Positions 10,915 through 22,900 of a DNA stretch of 64,000 bases are shown piece by piece. The stretch comes from Cryptomeria japonica (lineage: Eukaryota; Streptophyta; Pinopsida; Cupressales; Cupressaceae): positions 482,887,900 to 482,951,899 of the forward strand of contig NC_081406.1 in the NCBI RefSeq assembly GCF_030272615.1, given 5' to 3'. The notes beneath the pieces are model-generated. The model did no database searches. It was not told where the DNA came from and saw nothing but the letters and a program-made list of their open reading frames with translations. The position numbers and the translations under genes were made by a program. Position 1 is the stretch's first letter. Every line of letters begins with the position of its first letter.

Positions 10915-12660
10915 AGTATATCAAGTATCTCACCTTCAAGCGCCTCAGAGAGGTTTTCACCCTTAGGTACATCCTTTATTTTCTATTTTTTAGATTCTAA
11001 CATCGCCACAATGTGGTTTTCGCCATCAGATCTTTTATTTTTATTTTTCTAATTTTTCTAACTAAGATACTTGATATATGTTTTAGTCATGTTTGCATTA
11101 TGTTTGCTAGTGGAAGAGTCCATGGGTTCAAATGTGTTGAGGTAATAGGCTAGCATGTAGTCATTGGAAAAAGTAGGTACATTCATGGGTTGGTCTTGTA
11201 GACTACAGTCAATTAATTCAGGATGTACCAAGGATAGAGTGTGGATAGGTTCAAGGGAGTTCATGGTATTGTCATCACAACTATGAATCAAAAAGTTGAG
11301 TTCTAGAAGACTACCTTGCATAAATGTCTCGAGACTAGGAAGAGTCAGAACATGATTATTAAAGTACACGTTAATATTTAGTTGACCTAATCCAATAGAC
11401 CTACTTGTAGCATCATTCTCTATTTTAGACTGGACTTCATATCATGGTTTGATAGTAACAAGATCAATAGATAGATTCTCATCATTTACATCAGAGGATT
11501 TAGAGTTTGATGTTGAGTAAACATTATCATAAATAGGACTGTTGTCAGAGTCATCCAAGTCGTCAGATGAAGTTTCCGAGTCTTCTTCAAGTGATTGAGT
11601 GAATGTATGTATTGTATAAACACCTACATCTTTAATGTTGCAAGTTCCTTCAATATTTGGCTCATTTATCATTTGTATCTAACATACCTATTGGTATAAC
11701 CTTGATGGTTTTGTGAGTCCCTATCGTCTACTCCATTCAACTTCCTCTGGACTAATGACTGGTTCTACTTCTGTAGCTTCCAATTCTTCTTGTGTAGTCC
11801 CATACCTGATTTGTTTTGTCTTATTAGAGGGGTATATAATAGATGAAAAAGTTTCTAGTATTCTTCCTTCTTTCAGCCTTTGTTCATAGTCTTCTTGTCT
11901 TTTTAGTCTGATTTCCTATATCTCCTTTTCTAGCTTTAAGTGCATCAGCTCTTGAGTGTCATCTATGATATCACTGAACTCTTCTGGAGTTTCTGTAATG
12001 GATGTATCAGAGAGGTGGTCTGGACCCCACTCATACTCATTTGAGTTAGTTTTTGAATCGTCTACTTGTTGCCTACTAGTGTATGTGACTGGAACTTTCA
12101 GGGGTGCAAACAATTCTCTGATTCTTTCTACTTCGTCTCTCATATCTTCTAGAACTTTAACTCCCTGTATTATTGTAGTTGACACCATCAAAACTTGAGT
12201 ACTAACTATTTCTTCTCTCTTGTTCTTTTCCACACTCTTCTTGAGTTTTTTGAGCGTTGACTTCCTGTGATTTTGAAGGTGATATCCTTTTCTTTCACTT
12301 AGACTTAGAAGCATGTTTTTGGTCTGATGTCTTTTTTGGATTATATCCCAGTCCAGCCTTATTATTTGTAGATTTTGTTTGTAGTTGAATGAGTTCAATA
12401 ATACCATCTTGATGTTTTCCTAGGGGACCAATACCTGAATATCCCATGCATTGGATCATTTTGTAGTTGGGACCATATTGGGTTGGGGAAATCTCACAAT
12501 GTCATACTTCCTCATTTTGACTATCTTCCTTAAAAAGCCACTTAAGAACAATATCCTCTTCTATTTCATCTGCCAGGGAAGTAGAAGACTGTATAAAAAG
12601 ACCATCATATGTGATATTCAGAGTTAAAGTATGTGTTCTCATAACCTCTGACTGTTTGCC
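10915..12660 (-). pseudogene. Tat-1 protease-to-RT linker region
   Basis: This segment joins protease to RT in the Tat-1 polyprotein. Close to Copia-1 the frame reads ENLSEALEGEILD and joins directly to ILPSHFEE at 4263. Further upstream are acidic, low-complexity stretches (for example EEDSETSSDDLDDSDNS, 11442-11672, and 11916-12407 with a Lys-rich start). No catalytic motif is visible, which is normal for this variable spacer. Stops occur at 11058, 11442 and 11916, with frame changes. It is annotated from position and frame continuity rather than from a recognised domain. Confidence 0.7.
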
Positions 12661-12663
12661 CAA

Positions 12664-15382
12664 CTATTTTGGTGATGGAGGGAGAGAGACTAATGAAAGT
12701 ACTAGTTCTATCTTGTAGCCATCCATGCCAGTATTTGTAATCTTCAATTTCTTTTCAAATTCCTTCATTAGAGCTTTTGGAATTTCATTTGTAGAGGCTG
12801 CCCTATTATGAGGCACAAAGGTGTTAGCACCTTTTGTCAATGCATTACAGGGGAGATTTGTATCAGCAGGGATGCTGACTTCAACTCTGTTATAAGGAAT
12901 ATTTAAGCATTGATGGTATGTAGATGGAACTACCTTCATTTCATGAATCCACGGCCTGCCCAATAAGATATTGTATGACAAAGGAAGATAAAGTACCTGG
13001 AAAATGACATCTCTTTCTACAAGTCCCACCCTGATTGGTAATAATACCAGATCTTTAGAGGTCCTTTCTTCTTCATCATAGGCTTTAATTGTTATTTTCT
13101 TGGCCGGATCAATGACATTTTCAAAAAATCCTAGTTGTGTAAGTAGACTATAAGTACAAATATTCAACCCCGCACCTCCATCTATCAAAACATGTTTAAC
13201 TTTGTGTTTATGGATCATGGCTTGAATATGCAATGGTTGGTTATGTGGATGATTTACCGAGTTGTCATCTTCTTCAAAGAAGGTCAAATAATGAGGTGAA
13301 GTCAGATGACCCACCATAGATTGAAACCAATCAATATCTAAGTCTTTTGGAACATTAGTGGTGAGCAAGGCCTTGTCCAAGAGCTCTTTGTGAGAAGAAG
13401 AGATTTTTAGTAATTCAAAGATGGAGATTTGAGCATTTGTCCTTTTAAACTGTTCAACAACGCTATATCCAAAGGATGATGATGAAGTTAGTTGTTTAAA
13501 TTTATCAAATGTTGGTTCTTTTTGTTTGTTTGATGAGGTTGGTAGGTTTGATGTTGTTTGAGCCAAAGTTGAAGAACTAGCTCCTTGGAGAGTGACTTTC
13601 TTTTGAGAATGGGTCATAGAATTTACATGTTTTGATTCATATTGTTTGTCTTTGATTATAATCACATTGCAATATTTAGGTTGGAACGACTTAATCATGT
13701 TGATGACGTTGTCATTGCTGGTACAAGTGTAATTTACTTTGGCACCTCCTTTTGTCTTTGAGGAATCACCTTGTTCGTAAATAGGTAAAGGATCTTTAAA
13801 TGCTTTGTGATTAGCATTTGTTGGGTGATTCCTCACAACAATTTTACCAGTGTCTATGAGATCTTGAATCTCATGCTTGAGCTTCATGCAATTGTTTGTG
13901 TTATGACCTTTATTTCGATGGTAGTCGCAATATTCATTTTCTCTCCACCATTTTGGTTTGACTTCTAGATCATATGGCCTATAATTATCTAGTAACATTA
14001 TCAGATCATTTTCCAATAAAGTTTTGAAAGCGGATTCGTATGTTTCTTCCATAGGAGTGAATTTGCGTCTAGGTTTCGAAAGCCATAGTTTCTCTTTGAA
14101 CCACTCTTTTACTTTCTTCAGAGGATTTTCTGATGTGGTTTTAGCTGCTTTGAGTACTTGCGTGCCACTAGCCAAGTTAAATATCATAGGCTTTGAGTTG
14201 GTTTTAACAGTGTCTACTACTCTGTCATTAACAATGTTCTTGTTGTTGTCTTTGCCATATTTCCAATACTTGTTCTTTTTTTTAGAGCTAGATCCTGGTT
14301 GTTTTTCTTTCCAAGGTGAGATATCTCCTTTCTTTATAAGCACATCTTCCATTCGGATAGCATTATCTACCATTTTTGTTAAATTATGGGTGTACTTGCA
14401 TTTGGATACTATATTTCAATTTAGGGATCAGATTGTTGACGAATATATCCATTTTCTCCAAATCTAGAATAGGTCGTGAATATCTAGAGAACATCTTTCT
14501 TCATTGTTGAAGAAAAGTGAGAAAAGGCTCCCCTATTTTCTATTTAGTATTGCAAAGCTCAATCCTTGTAATGGGGTGTCGAATGTTATAGGAGTATTGT
14601 CATAGGAATGATTGAATTAATTCTTGAAAAGTTCTAATCCCCTTAGGTAGAATTGAGAACCATTCCATAGCTTGCCCTCCCAAACTCCTCGGAAAGAAGC
14701 GCATGAGATATGTTTGTTCATGCATGAACTCCATGCATGAAGCACAAAATTCTCTGACATGATCTTGAAGATTTGAGGTACCATCATATTTGTCAAATTT
14801 TGGGATCTCAACTCATGAAGGAAATGGAGGCATGTATAGGTTTTTGTCAAATGGAAATGGGCATATTGTCTCCAGAGAATATTGTTTTGGGGATTTATCC
14901 TTGTTTTTCTGCTCTATGATCTCAGTTTGTAAGGCTTGTAATTGTCTATGTACCATTATTATAGGTGATTCTTCCTTTTTAGTGATGAGAGTCTGAACAT
15001 CATAACCAGTAGGAAGTTTAGCGCCTCGTTTTGCTAGTTCTAGAAAATAGTCTTCTTTTTCTCTAGCCATGATAACCTTCATCATTTTTTGGAAATCTTT
15101 ATCCTTTTGACATCTATGAATATCAGTTTCTGGAGGTTCAGAGTCTTCAGATTTACTTGATAAGGAATCATTTTTGGTACAAAGAATATTGAGGTTGTCT
15201 TCGGCATTTCGTTCTGTTCCAGGTATAGTGGGAGATAAAGGTTGATAAAAAACTGGCATATCTAATGATGAAGGTTTATCAGTGAGCGGGTCCTTTACAT
15301 AAAATGGGTTATCTTGATATGAAAAGGATTCCCCTTTGCCTTTGGTATCTTTCTTACGAGAACTTTTGGTTTGAATAGGCAT
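12664..15382 (-). pseudogene. Tat-1 gag and aspartic protease
   Basis: Gag starts at the ATG at 15382 (MPIQTKSSRKK). It contains the conserved ICPFPFDKNLYMPPFPS motif (about 14815-14870), a capsid core around FLTFLQQ and MFSRYSRPI (14400-14560), and a zinc-knuckle-like YCDYHRNKGHNTNNC motif (about 13870-13950). Protease follows with HVLIDGGAGLNICT, where DGG replaces the usual DSG/DTG (about 13150-13200), and ILLGRPWIHEM. Frameshifts lie near 14815 and 14617 and a stop near 14374. The 569-codon stretch 12664-14373 is the longest open frame left in Tat-1. Tat-2 gag-protease (37017-40220) matches it motif for motif. Confidence 0.9.
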
Positions 15383-15480
15383 TTTTATTGACTGATGTGA
15401 CCTAAAGTTGTTTGTGATGCAGAAGTCAAGATTAAATTAAGAGCTAGTTGTTTAGTTAACGTATTGATTGAAGAAACAAC

Positions 15481-15625
15481 TAAGATTTAGTCTGGTTTTA
15501 GGAAAGATGTATCCTATGTAAGACATTATCTAAGTTGAATAGAAAGAAGTGGCTAAGACTCAGTCTGGTTTCAAGAAAGATCTATCCTGTGTAAGACGTT
15601 AAGTGACTTAAATTTGATAAATGGT
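15481..15625 (+). repeat. 73-bp imperfect direct repeat in Tat-1 leader
   Basis: Two copies begin TAAGATTTAG (15481) and TAAGACTCAG (15554). Both contain TCTGGTTT, AAGAAAGAT-like and ATCCT-TGTAAGAC segments. Confidence 0.75.
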
Positions 15626-16211
15626 TGATTGAACTAGCTGAAAGATGATCGACAAAATCGTGCAACACTACAACAGAAGTGCACTATTTAGATTTGTTTA
15701 TGCTCAGAATGATGATGACCAGTTTAATGCTCATTGTAGAATATTTTAGGCAAGTTTGACTATTCTGGACTGACAAATCAAAGATTCATACGATAGGTTC
15801 TACAGGACCAGACGACAGTATAATAGCTTTAGGATGATATTAGCAGAACTTCGTATGAGTTGCTACCTAGTACCATACAATGGATGGGTAAGTCTAAAAT
15901 GACAAACTGATCAATGCAATAATTTATTGTACAACACAAAATTCAAGCTCAAACAACAGGTCCCTCAATAGGATGACAGATAATCAGGTATCATACGACA
16001 TAGAATGTAGGTTCAAATGATAGACTATTAGGATTGATGGAATCTCATACAAGAATATGTATGTAGAAGGATGATAAATCAGAAGACACGTATAACTGCT
16101 TACTAAACAGAGGCAAAATTTTGAGTTTTCAATGACTAAGTATGACCATTTTTTAGGAAGACTGAGTTTTCACTGGCTGACGATGACCAGTTTAGAGGTT
16201 GACTGAGTTTC

Positions 16212-16359
16212 GACTAGGATAGACTAGTTTTGACACAAACATAGTTTTGACTAGGATAGACTAGTTTTGACACAAACAGAGTTTCGACTAGGATAAACTA
16301 GTTTTGACACAGACAGAGTTTTGACTAGGATAGACTAGTTTTGACATGGATAGAGTTTT
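16212..16359 (+). repeat. Four 37-bp tandem repeats in Tat-1 leader
   Basis: Copies start at 16212, 16249, 16286 and 16323. Each begins GACTAGGATAGACTAGTTTT, with few substitutions between them. Divergent half copies (GACTGAGTTT) lie just upstream from about 16140. Confidence 0.9.
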
Positions 16360-16834
16360 GATCACTAAGTTTGTTTCTTGTTTTCTCTAGTTATAGTTTG
16401 AGGGATGAAAACACAGAAAACACGTAATATGAATAATAACTCCAATCATAGTATGCAAACCCTATAGAACATTGGTGAGAGAAGAAAACCTTTTCTTTTA
16501 GACTCAAGTACACACCCAATAGCTAATCAAAATACGGTTGCTGAGTCTCATGCAATGGTTTCTCAACATCATATTAACCGACTCCAAATGCTAACGGGGG
16601 CACAAAATGACAAGTATCTTGGGAGAGTTACTATCTCTCTTGCATAAAAATCATCCTCCCTTTTGGAGGTGAACCGGGTAGCTTCTAATTTTAATTGGAA
16701 CTAGTAAGGGATTCGTTCGACGTGTCGAGGTATAAACTAAATTAAGAGGTCTCCCAGCCTTGAAAACTAATGTTTAATATACCTGAAGGTACAGAGGAGA
16801 GCTATTCCCAAGCACTGTTGTTGACTTGATTTTC

Positions 16835-16975
16835 ATCAAATCATGTTTGTTTTATAGTGGGTTGGAGTACTTGGCATTTATTCGTTCCCACTTGGGTCAT
16901 TCCCCTCTCACCAGTCGTAATGGCTATAGAGTTATTAGCTCCTCGAGACGACAGGCCCGCTAAAGATATACAAAT
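16835..16975 (-). other. Leader block shared by Tat-1 and Tat-2
   Basis: On the minus strand this reads through GGCCTGTCGTCTCG, GGGGAATGACCCAAGTG and CCCACTATAAAAC. The same order appears on the plus strand at 35521-35625 (GACCTGCCTCCCC, GGGAACGACCCAAGTG, CCACTATAAATAA). Both lie between LTR and gag. Coding potential is absent. Confidence 0.65.
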
Positions 16976-17547
16976 CTCAAACTTAAAGAAAACACCTTAA
17001 GGGTCTGGATTTATGATTGTCTATAAAGACAAGAGCATACTCTCTTACCTCTCAGAATTTTCTTAAAAAATGAAATACGAATTTGTTCTTTAACCAGATA
17101 GAAATTTAGGTGCCTAAAAATGAATTTAAAGAATACATGACGTTTGGTCAATTCTCCTCAGGCAACCTGCAAAGACAACGAATCAGTAGTCATATTGCCT
17201 TTGTACGACAAGCATAGTCTTCGACAAGAATTCTGCAAAAACTGATTAGGCTGTTAAAATTTTTGAGATAGACAGATAACAAGCTAGGGTCAGTGTCAGT
17301 ATAATCAAAATTGAATAGAGAGCCTAAAGAATGAAATCTACTTTTTAACCAAAAATACAGATCTATATGACAATTCTCACTGAATCATATGATATTGTAT
17401 GATAATTGCAGTTTGTCATTCTAGTATGTGAGATATATCATACGATATTTCGCTGCAACTATACAGCAAAAAATTTGAAAAGTCAAAAATCTAAAAAAAT
17501 AAAAATAAAAAGTTTGTCTTGGAGGCCGAAAAAAAAGTAGTCTTCTA

Positions 17548-17564
17548 CCCCACGGTGGGCGTCA
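17548..17564 (-). other. Tat-1 primer binding site
   Basis: The minus strand reads TGACGCCCACCGTGGGG, four bases inside the LTR. It is one base off the TGGCGCCCACCGTGGGG form that is frequent just after 5' LTRs of plant gypsy elements. I do not assign the tRNA. Confidence 0.75.
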
Positions 17565-17568
17565 GAAA

Positions 17569-18738
17569 TGTGTGTGAAAAAGTGGAATAAGTATCTGTAA
17601 GCTACAAGACACAACGTGTCAATTAAGTCATTACATGTACGGTTAGACAAATATAAGCATGAATAATAAAAACCATAACAAATCGACTAATTGCCTTCTA
17701 AAATATGCGAGTATAAGATTGCTCTCAGATTTGTATAAGCAATACCAGTGACTAGACTACACCAAGACAAAGGATTTAATATATATGAGCATGATATTAA
17801 GCTAAATGGATGCAAGATTATGCTAGATGGATGACTAGTAAGCTATATGAATTCAAGCAATCATGGATTCAAGCAATATGGATTCAAGCAATCATGAGTA
17901 AACTAAATATGCAAATAATCTTAAAAAGCAAGCACAAAATCTTCAATGATTCTAGAGCAAAAACTGTATAATAACAATAAATCTCCAGGGTGTTTTGAAT
18001 GAGAACTGAAGGCTGGATTTATAGAAATTCACAAGAGAGACCAAGAAAAAGCACAATTTAGGACTAACTAAAATAATTGAGAAATCAGATTCAGTTAACC
18101 TTGAGATAGATTTCAATTATAGTTTAATTGAAATGCATTCAGATTATAAGTTTGAGTTGCATTGGTGATATAATTTAATTAATTCCATGCACTTGTGATA
18201 AAAATAGGTAATTCTTTGATTTATTCAAGAAAAGAGTCTTTTCAATGCAACTGAACTTGTTTTTCTCAAAAGCTTTGAGTTCTAATTTTAGAGAATGATT
18301 AATAATTCAATTAATTGTTTTTCTGATTTCAAGTTAATCTCAATTTAGAAGAAAGAAATATTATCTCAAGTTTGATTTCTCTCAATTCAATTCTTTTATT
18401 TTATTTTTAATTTAACTCTTGCTTTGTGATTAGTTCCTCTTTTGTAATAAATTAATTCCTTTTTTAATGATTAAATGGAAAATTTATTAATTAATTAAAT
18501 ATGCTAGGATATTTAATAAATTAAACAGGATAATTGATCAAAATGATATTCTTGGAATGATTCAATTAATTAAATAAATATTTAATAAATATTGAGTAAC
18601 TGATTTGCTATGTAATATTTGATGATTGAAGAATTAATAATGTGCTCAAGATTGATTTAATTGCCTTTGGTTAGGACCTTGGTTATGTTGTCGAGATTAG
18701 GGGCCCATGGTTGAGGTGACCATTTTTAGGGTATTACA
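17569..18738 (-). repeat. Tat-1 5' LTR
   Basis: On the minus strand it starts TGTAATACCC, a common plant gypsy LTR start, and ends CACACA beside the primer site. The plus-strand outer boundary GTATTACA at 18738 is fixed by resumption of Copia-2 RT coding at 18739. The partner LTR lies outside the window. Confidence 0.85.
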
Positions 18739-19734
18739 TTATCCAATCTAGCATACTATTCTTTTGGCACTTGCTTCAATCCTTAAATTCTTTCTTCAAT
18801 CGATAAACCATATCTCTTTGATTAGTCAATTGAAATCCATCTGTTTGCACTATGTACACTTGTTCTTCCAATTCACCATTTAGGAATGTTGACTTGACAT
18901 CCATCTAATAGACTTTGAAATCTTTGTAAGAAACATAAGCAATAAATAATCTAACAGCTTCAATTCTCATCACTGGAGCAAAAGTATCCTCGAAATCAAT
19001 TCCTTCCATTTGAGAATAGCCTTTACAAACAATTCTTTCTTTGTTTCTAACAACGTCACCTTGCTCATTCAATTTGTTCTAGAAGATCCATTTAGTTCCA
19101 ATTACATTTTTATTCTTAGGTTTCAGAACAAGAATCCATGTATTGTTCTTTTCAATCTGATTCAATTCTTCTTCTACAGCTTTCACCCAATGTTCATATT
19201 TACATGCTTCATTCACATCGTTAGGTTCAATCTTAGAAATCAAACAATACTCAACTTGATCTTCTACAATTCTTCTTCTTGTTTGACATTTTTTATTTCT
19301 ATCTCCTATAATCTAATTTTGATAATTATTCAATCTTACATACCTGAGAATCTTAGGATTTTCTTGAATTTCAAACTCTTGGGTTCTTTCTTCAGCACTT
19401 GCACTAGATCTTTGACCATCATTCACTAGATTCATCGGAACAATGTGAACTTGAGTCTGGGTCTGAGGTTGATTTCCTTTATTTGCATTGTCACTCTGAT
19501 CATCTGAATCATATTCGCAAGATCAGTACTGACTCTCATTATCTTCATTAACCTTGACAATAGCACTCTCAACTATCTTTCTCAGTCTCTTGTTATAACA
19601 CCAGTAGGCCTTGCTTTTAGTAGAATAACCAAGAAATATTCCTTCATCACATTTAGCATCAAACTTTCCAAAATCCTCATCCCTTCTGATATAACATTTA
19701 CTTACAAAAATTCAAAAATATTTAACAGTAGGAG
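18739..19734 (-). pseudogene. Copia-2 RT start, linker and integrase C-terminus
   Basis: Minus-strand reading from 19734 gives the integrase C-terminal domain (GKFDAKCDEGIFLGYSTKSKAYWCYNKRL), a variable acidic linker, RYVRLNNYQN, WVKAVEEELNQIEKNNTW, then the RT start with GIDFEDTFAPVMRIEAVRLFIA, MDVKSTFLNGELEEQVYI and the beginning of the LDWI segment where Tat-1 cuts in. Stops at about 18908 and 19085 replace Gln and Trp/Lys positions of related copies. The YVDD active site is on the far side of Tat-1, off window. No long open frame survives on the minus strand here. Confidence 0.85.
19730..19734. repeat. Chromo-1 target-site duplication (left copy)
   Basis: AGGAG at 19730-19734 is repeated at 28494-28498, directly outside the two LTRs. 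Collapsing the copies restores the Copia-2 integrase frame. Confidence 0.92.
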
Positions 19735-21764
19735 TGGTGCAGGAGCACCCCAACAATGAAGCCCCTTTTCCCTTTTCACGGTTGCGGTAATAAAGATCCA
19801 TTTTTGTTAGACCAATTGTCAAGTTAGTACACCTATAAACCACTTGGTCAAACTTGGTCAACATATCTATGGTAGACTAGGAAGAGTCAATTTTTTTGTG
19901 TGTCTTGTGTGCTTAGGATTCATTTGGAAACCTTTGGAGTGCAGGAAAATGCATAAATGGTCGATAGACCAAATATTGTAAAGAGTTGTAAAAGTTGCAC
20001 TATCGGCGTAACTGATCTCGATAGAGTCACCTTCTTGAAGAATTGTCATCGGGTATCAATGTAACCCATTTTGAGTACCACTTGATAACCTGATGGAGGG
20101 GTGACATTCCAAAGGAGTTTTCATCGGGTATCGGTGTAGCTGTTTTGCTCCACTTGTGAAGACCCGATAACGTAGCATATTGAAGGAGTCGGCATCGAGG
20201 ATCGGAAATCGAGGATCCTAACTTACCCCAATGACTTGATAAGTCAGCACACTTGGAGTTTTGGCGACAAAAATCAGAGAAGTTGTTTTGAAGTTATCAC
20301 AATGACTCGATGGAAAAGAATCCTTGTGCCCACTAGTTATTGGGCATCGGAAAAATGGGTGTTTGAGTTACCCCGAAATCAGGCATCAACAAAGCAGGTG
20401 TTTAAGTTATCTCGAAGAGTCAATGGAAAAGCACACCACCTTGAGAAAATTTCATTGGACATCGGACAGAGATTTTTGAGCTACTCTGATGACCTGATAG
20501 AACCGCATGATTATAAAACTAGCCATCGAGCATCAGAGGTCGTGTTTTTGATCTATGTCGATGACCCGATGGAAGTTGCCAACTGCCAGAAAATGTAACC
20601 GAATAGGAATTTTGTCTCCCAAATCCTCCCAATGACTAAGCCAGTTTGGATTTAGATTGAGGAGATTGGTGGAGACCTATTTGAAAAATTTTGAATCACT
20701 TCCAAGGGGGAACAGATTGATTCAATGAATGTAAATTGATCTTTTGGTGCAGACAGAAATACAATTGCAGGTTTCATAGAACATGTGTTGTGTTGGAAAA
20801 AATCAATAAGTTGCATTGGTAGGACTTGGCATGGGCATGAAGGTTTAGAATTGTGTAATTTCATTTGGTTTCAATTGGCTTAGGGTTTGGGTGGACACAT
20901 CTGAGTCATAAATTCTTCTTCTCTAGTCTGACAACCAGGGTGAAGTGTAATCAGGGTTTCATCTCGCAATGGCTCTAACTTGAGATTCCTACATGGAACC
21001 ACAATGATCATTAGAGGAATTCAAGTTAGATAAATTTTTGTTAGGACTCTGGTAGTTTCAGCCTGGGAAGTGTTAGCACTTAGGTTCCACACCATACCCT
21101 AGGCCAAGCATGCCCATGTGCTTGGTCTAAAAATTTAGGAAGTAGGAGTGTAGAAGGACTCTAGGAGTGGACTAAATTGATCTAAGGTTGGAGTGTGTGT
21201 CTAGGAGCATCTATAGATCTAAACTAAATATTTATTTAGCCTTCTGAATTCATTTACAGTTTGTTGCTTCAGAACCAGACCTAGTTACCCCTATTAGGCC
21301 TGTCTGGCCTAGAGGAGTTCAGGGGTGTACAAAATGAGTTGGAGCGTGTCCTTTTGGAATCTGAAAGTAGATAATAAAGGATACTCAGATCTAAAGTTTT
21401 TTTTCTTCATCCTTTGGAAGAGTTGAGGTTGTTTTGCAAAAAATAGTGTTTGGAGGGCTACAAGCTTAATTCAATCTAGTATGACAGTATAGTAGCACTT
21501 GGGTGTTGTGGGTCTAGGAGTTGTTGGGGATCAACTTGGTTTATCAAAACAAGTCTGAAATAAGATAGGGGAACCCTATCCACTCCCTAAACCAAAGGGT
21601 TCAAGTATTTTCATGTTTTGCTAAGTAGGCTAGTCAGCCATTAGCCTTAGCATGCTAAGTAAGGTGACACTATTCATTGGGTCAAAGTGAACAAAAGGGA
21701 TTGATCATCTTCAAAAGATTGGATTTAGGGCTTAATTGTGCTTCCCCTATCGACCTCTCCATCA
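19735..21764 (+). repeat. Chromo-1 5' LTR
   Basis: It starts TGGTGCAGGAGCACCCC and ends CTCCATCA and aligns throughout with 26424-28493. The U3 part (about 20030-20580) is built of recurring short motifs such as CATCGGGTATC and GATGACCCGATGG. Open frames inside it are chance products of these repeats. Confidence 0.93.
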
Positions 21765-21766
21765 AG

Positions 21767-21778
21767 TGGTATCAAAGC
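21767..21778 (+). other. Chromo-1 primer binding site
   Basis: TGGTATCAAAGC begins two bases after the 5' LTR. It differs by one base from the initiator-Met complement TGGTATCAGAGC. Confidence 0.88.
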
Positions 21779-21811
21779 TTAGGTGAAGCCTAAGGGAAGA
21801 AGTAGTTGAAC

Positions 21812-22900
21812 ATGTCTGACCAAAACCAAGAAGGAGAGGAGGAGATCCTTAGGATCCCTTCAAAGGTGACTAATGTTGAACTTGCAAAGATAGTGCAAGG
21901 ATTGAGCACTGAACTACAAAATTTGAAAGGCAATTTTGCGAGGAGGGAAGAAGATCTAGTGGAAGAAAGGGGAGAAGAAGAGGAGACCCTAGAGCAGGAG
22001 GAAGAGGAAGAGGAAATTCCTGCAAACCAAAGACACCTTGTGAATGCCCTCAAGTCTGTGGCTAGAAGGTTTTCAGATAGTAAGTTGGACTTGCCCATGT
22101 TCGGTGGAAAGATGGACCCAGACCTATTCATGGAATGGGTGGATGCATTGGAAAGTTTCTTCAAATGTGATGAGATCCCTGAGAACCAGAGGGTCAAGAT
22201 AGCAAAGACAAAATTGAAAGGTGCAGCATTGACTTGGTGGAACTTCACTTAAGGAGAAAGGGTGAAGGAAGGAAAGAACATGATCACTTCATGGAAGGTG
22301 ATGGTTGCAAAGATCAAAGAAGCTTATGCTCCTGAAGATTATGAAGTACAACTTCATAAAAAGAGATAGAACTTGAGATAGAAGGAGATGGATGTCAGTA
22401 GCTATACTGAGGAATTCCAAAGGCTATGTCTGAAATCCAAGGTAGTGGAAGGTGAAACTGAGAAGGTAGCTAGATACCTGAATGGCCTGAGAATAAACAT
22501 TCAAGATGAACTAAACCTTTGCAACCCAGAGACGGTGCAAAAGTGCTATCAATTAGTACCGAAGGTAGAAGAAAAGCTCAAGAGGAGGCAAGACCAGAAT
22601 AGCAAGGGTAGAGGCAAAAAGGACTTCAATAACAGAGGTAAAGGAATGTCTAGTGGAAAGGGACAAAACTTCAGACCCCAAGGAGAGTCAAACCATGAGA
22701 ACTCACAAGGAGAGAGCAGTTCTAGAGGTGGATACAGAGGCAGGAGATACAATAGCAGAGGAAGATCTCATGGAAGAAATGGAGGTCCTATGAGGTGCTT
22801 CAATTGCAACCAAACAAGCCACCATGCCAATAGATGTCTAGAGAACAGAGGATCAAGCATGCAAGGAGATAGGAGGACAAACCTGATTTAGGAGGATGCA
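21812..22900 (+). pseudogene. Chromo-1 gag
   Basis: Structural protein of the element's particle. The ATG at 21812 (MSDQNQEGEEE) is the likely start, 34 bp after the primer site. An acidic N-terminus leads to the capsid region (LDLPMFGGKMDPDLFMEW, VKIAKTKLKGAALTWW; 22080-22250), a second half from 22388, a basic Gly/Arg/Ser-rich stretch and one CCHC knuckle, CFNCNQTSHHANRC (about 22798-22840). Stops at 22250 (TAA), 22367 and 22379 (TAG) and near 22889 split the frame. Restricting to single bases, several are simple C-to-T changes in Gln codons. Confidence 0.9.

Larger units (their letters stand above)
15383..17547 (-). other. Tat-1 long untranslated leader
   Basis: About 2.2 kb separates primer site and gag. 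No conserved protein is readable in any frame. It contains a 73-bp direct repeat (15481-15625), 37-bp tandem repeats (16212-16359) and a block (16835-16975) also found ahead of gag in Tat-2. Long leaders of this kind are usual for Tat-lineage elements and may hold packaging or translation signals; that role is inference. Confidence 0.75.
1..18738 (-). mobile_element. Tat-1: Ty3/gypsy (Tat-type) retrotransposon, 3' end off window
   Basis: Read on the minus strand the order is 5' LTR (17569-18738), primer site, long leader, gag, protease, linker, RT, RNase H, a second plant-type RNase H and integrase, running off position 1. The Ty3/gypsy order (RT before integrase) and the second RNase H are the hallmarks of the Tat lineage. 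The 3' LTR is outside the window. Two later insertions split it: a solo LTR at 1704-3036 and Copia-1 at 4264-10914. Every reading frame carries stops or frameshifts, so the element is dead. It lies inside the RT of Copia-2, whose coding sequence resumes immediately at 18739. Confidence 0.9.

Noticed and set aside
10917-11078. A 14-bp inverted repeat (TATATCAAGTATCT and its complement) suggesting a small inverted-repeat transposon next to Copia-1
   Set aside because: Both arms are Tat-1 coding sequence (YIKYL and EILDI), and the intervening frame continues in phase into RT at 4263. No target duplication fits.
16212-16359. Regular repeats considered as a CRISPR-like array
   Set aside because: Copies are directly adjacent with no unique spacers, and the context is a plant retroelement leader.
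20236-20598. A 120-codon open frame in the Chromo-1 5' LTR, with similar short frames in the 3' LTR
   Set aside because: It lies entirely in U3 repeats. The matching stretch of the other LTR does not keep the frame.
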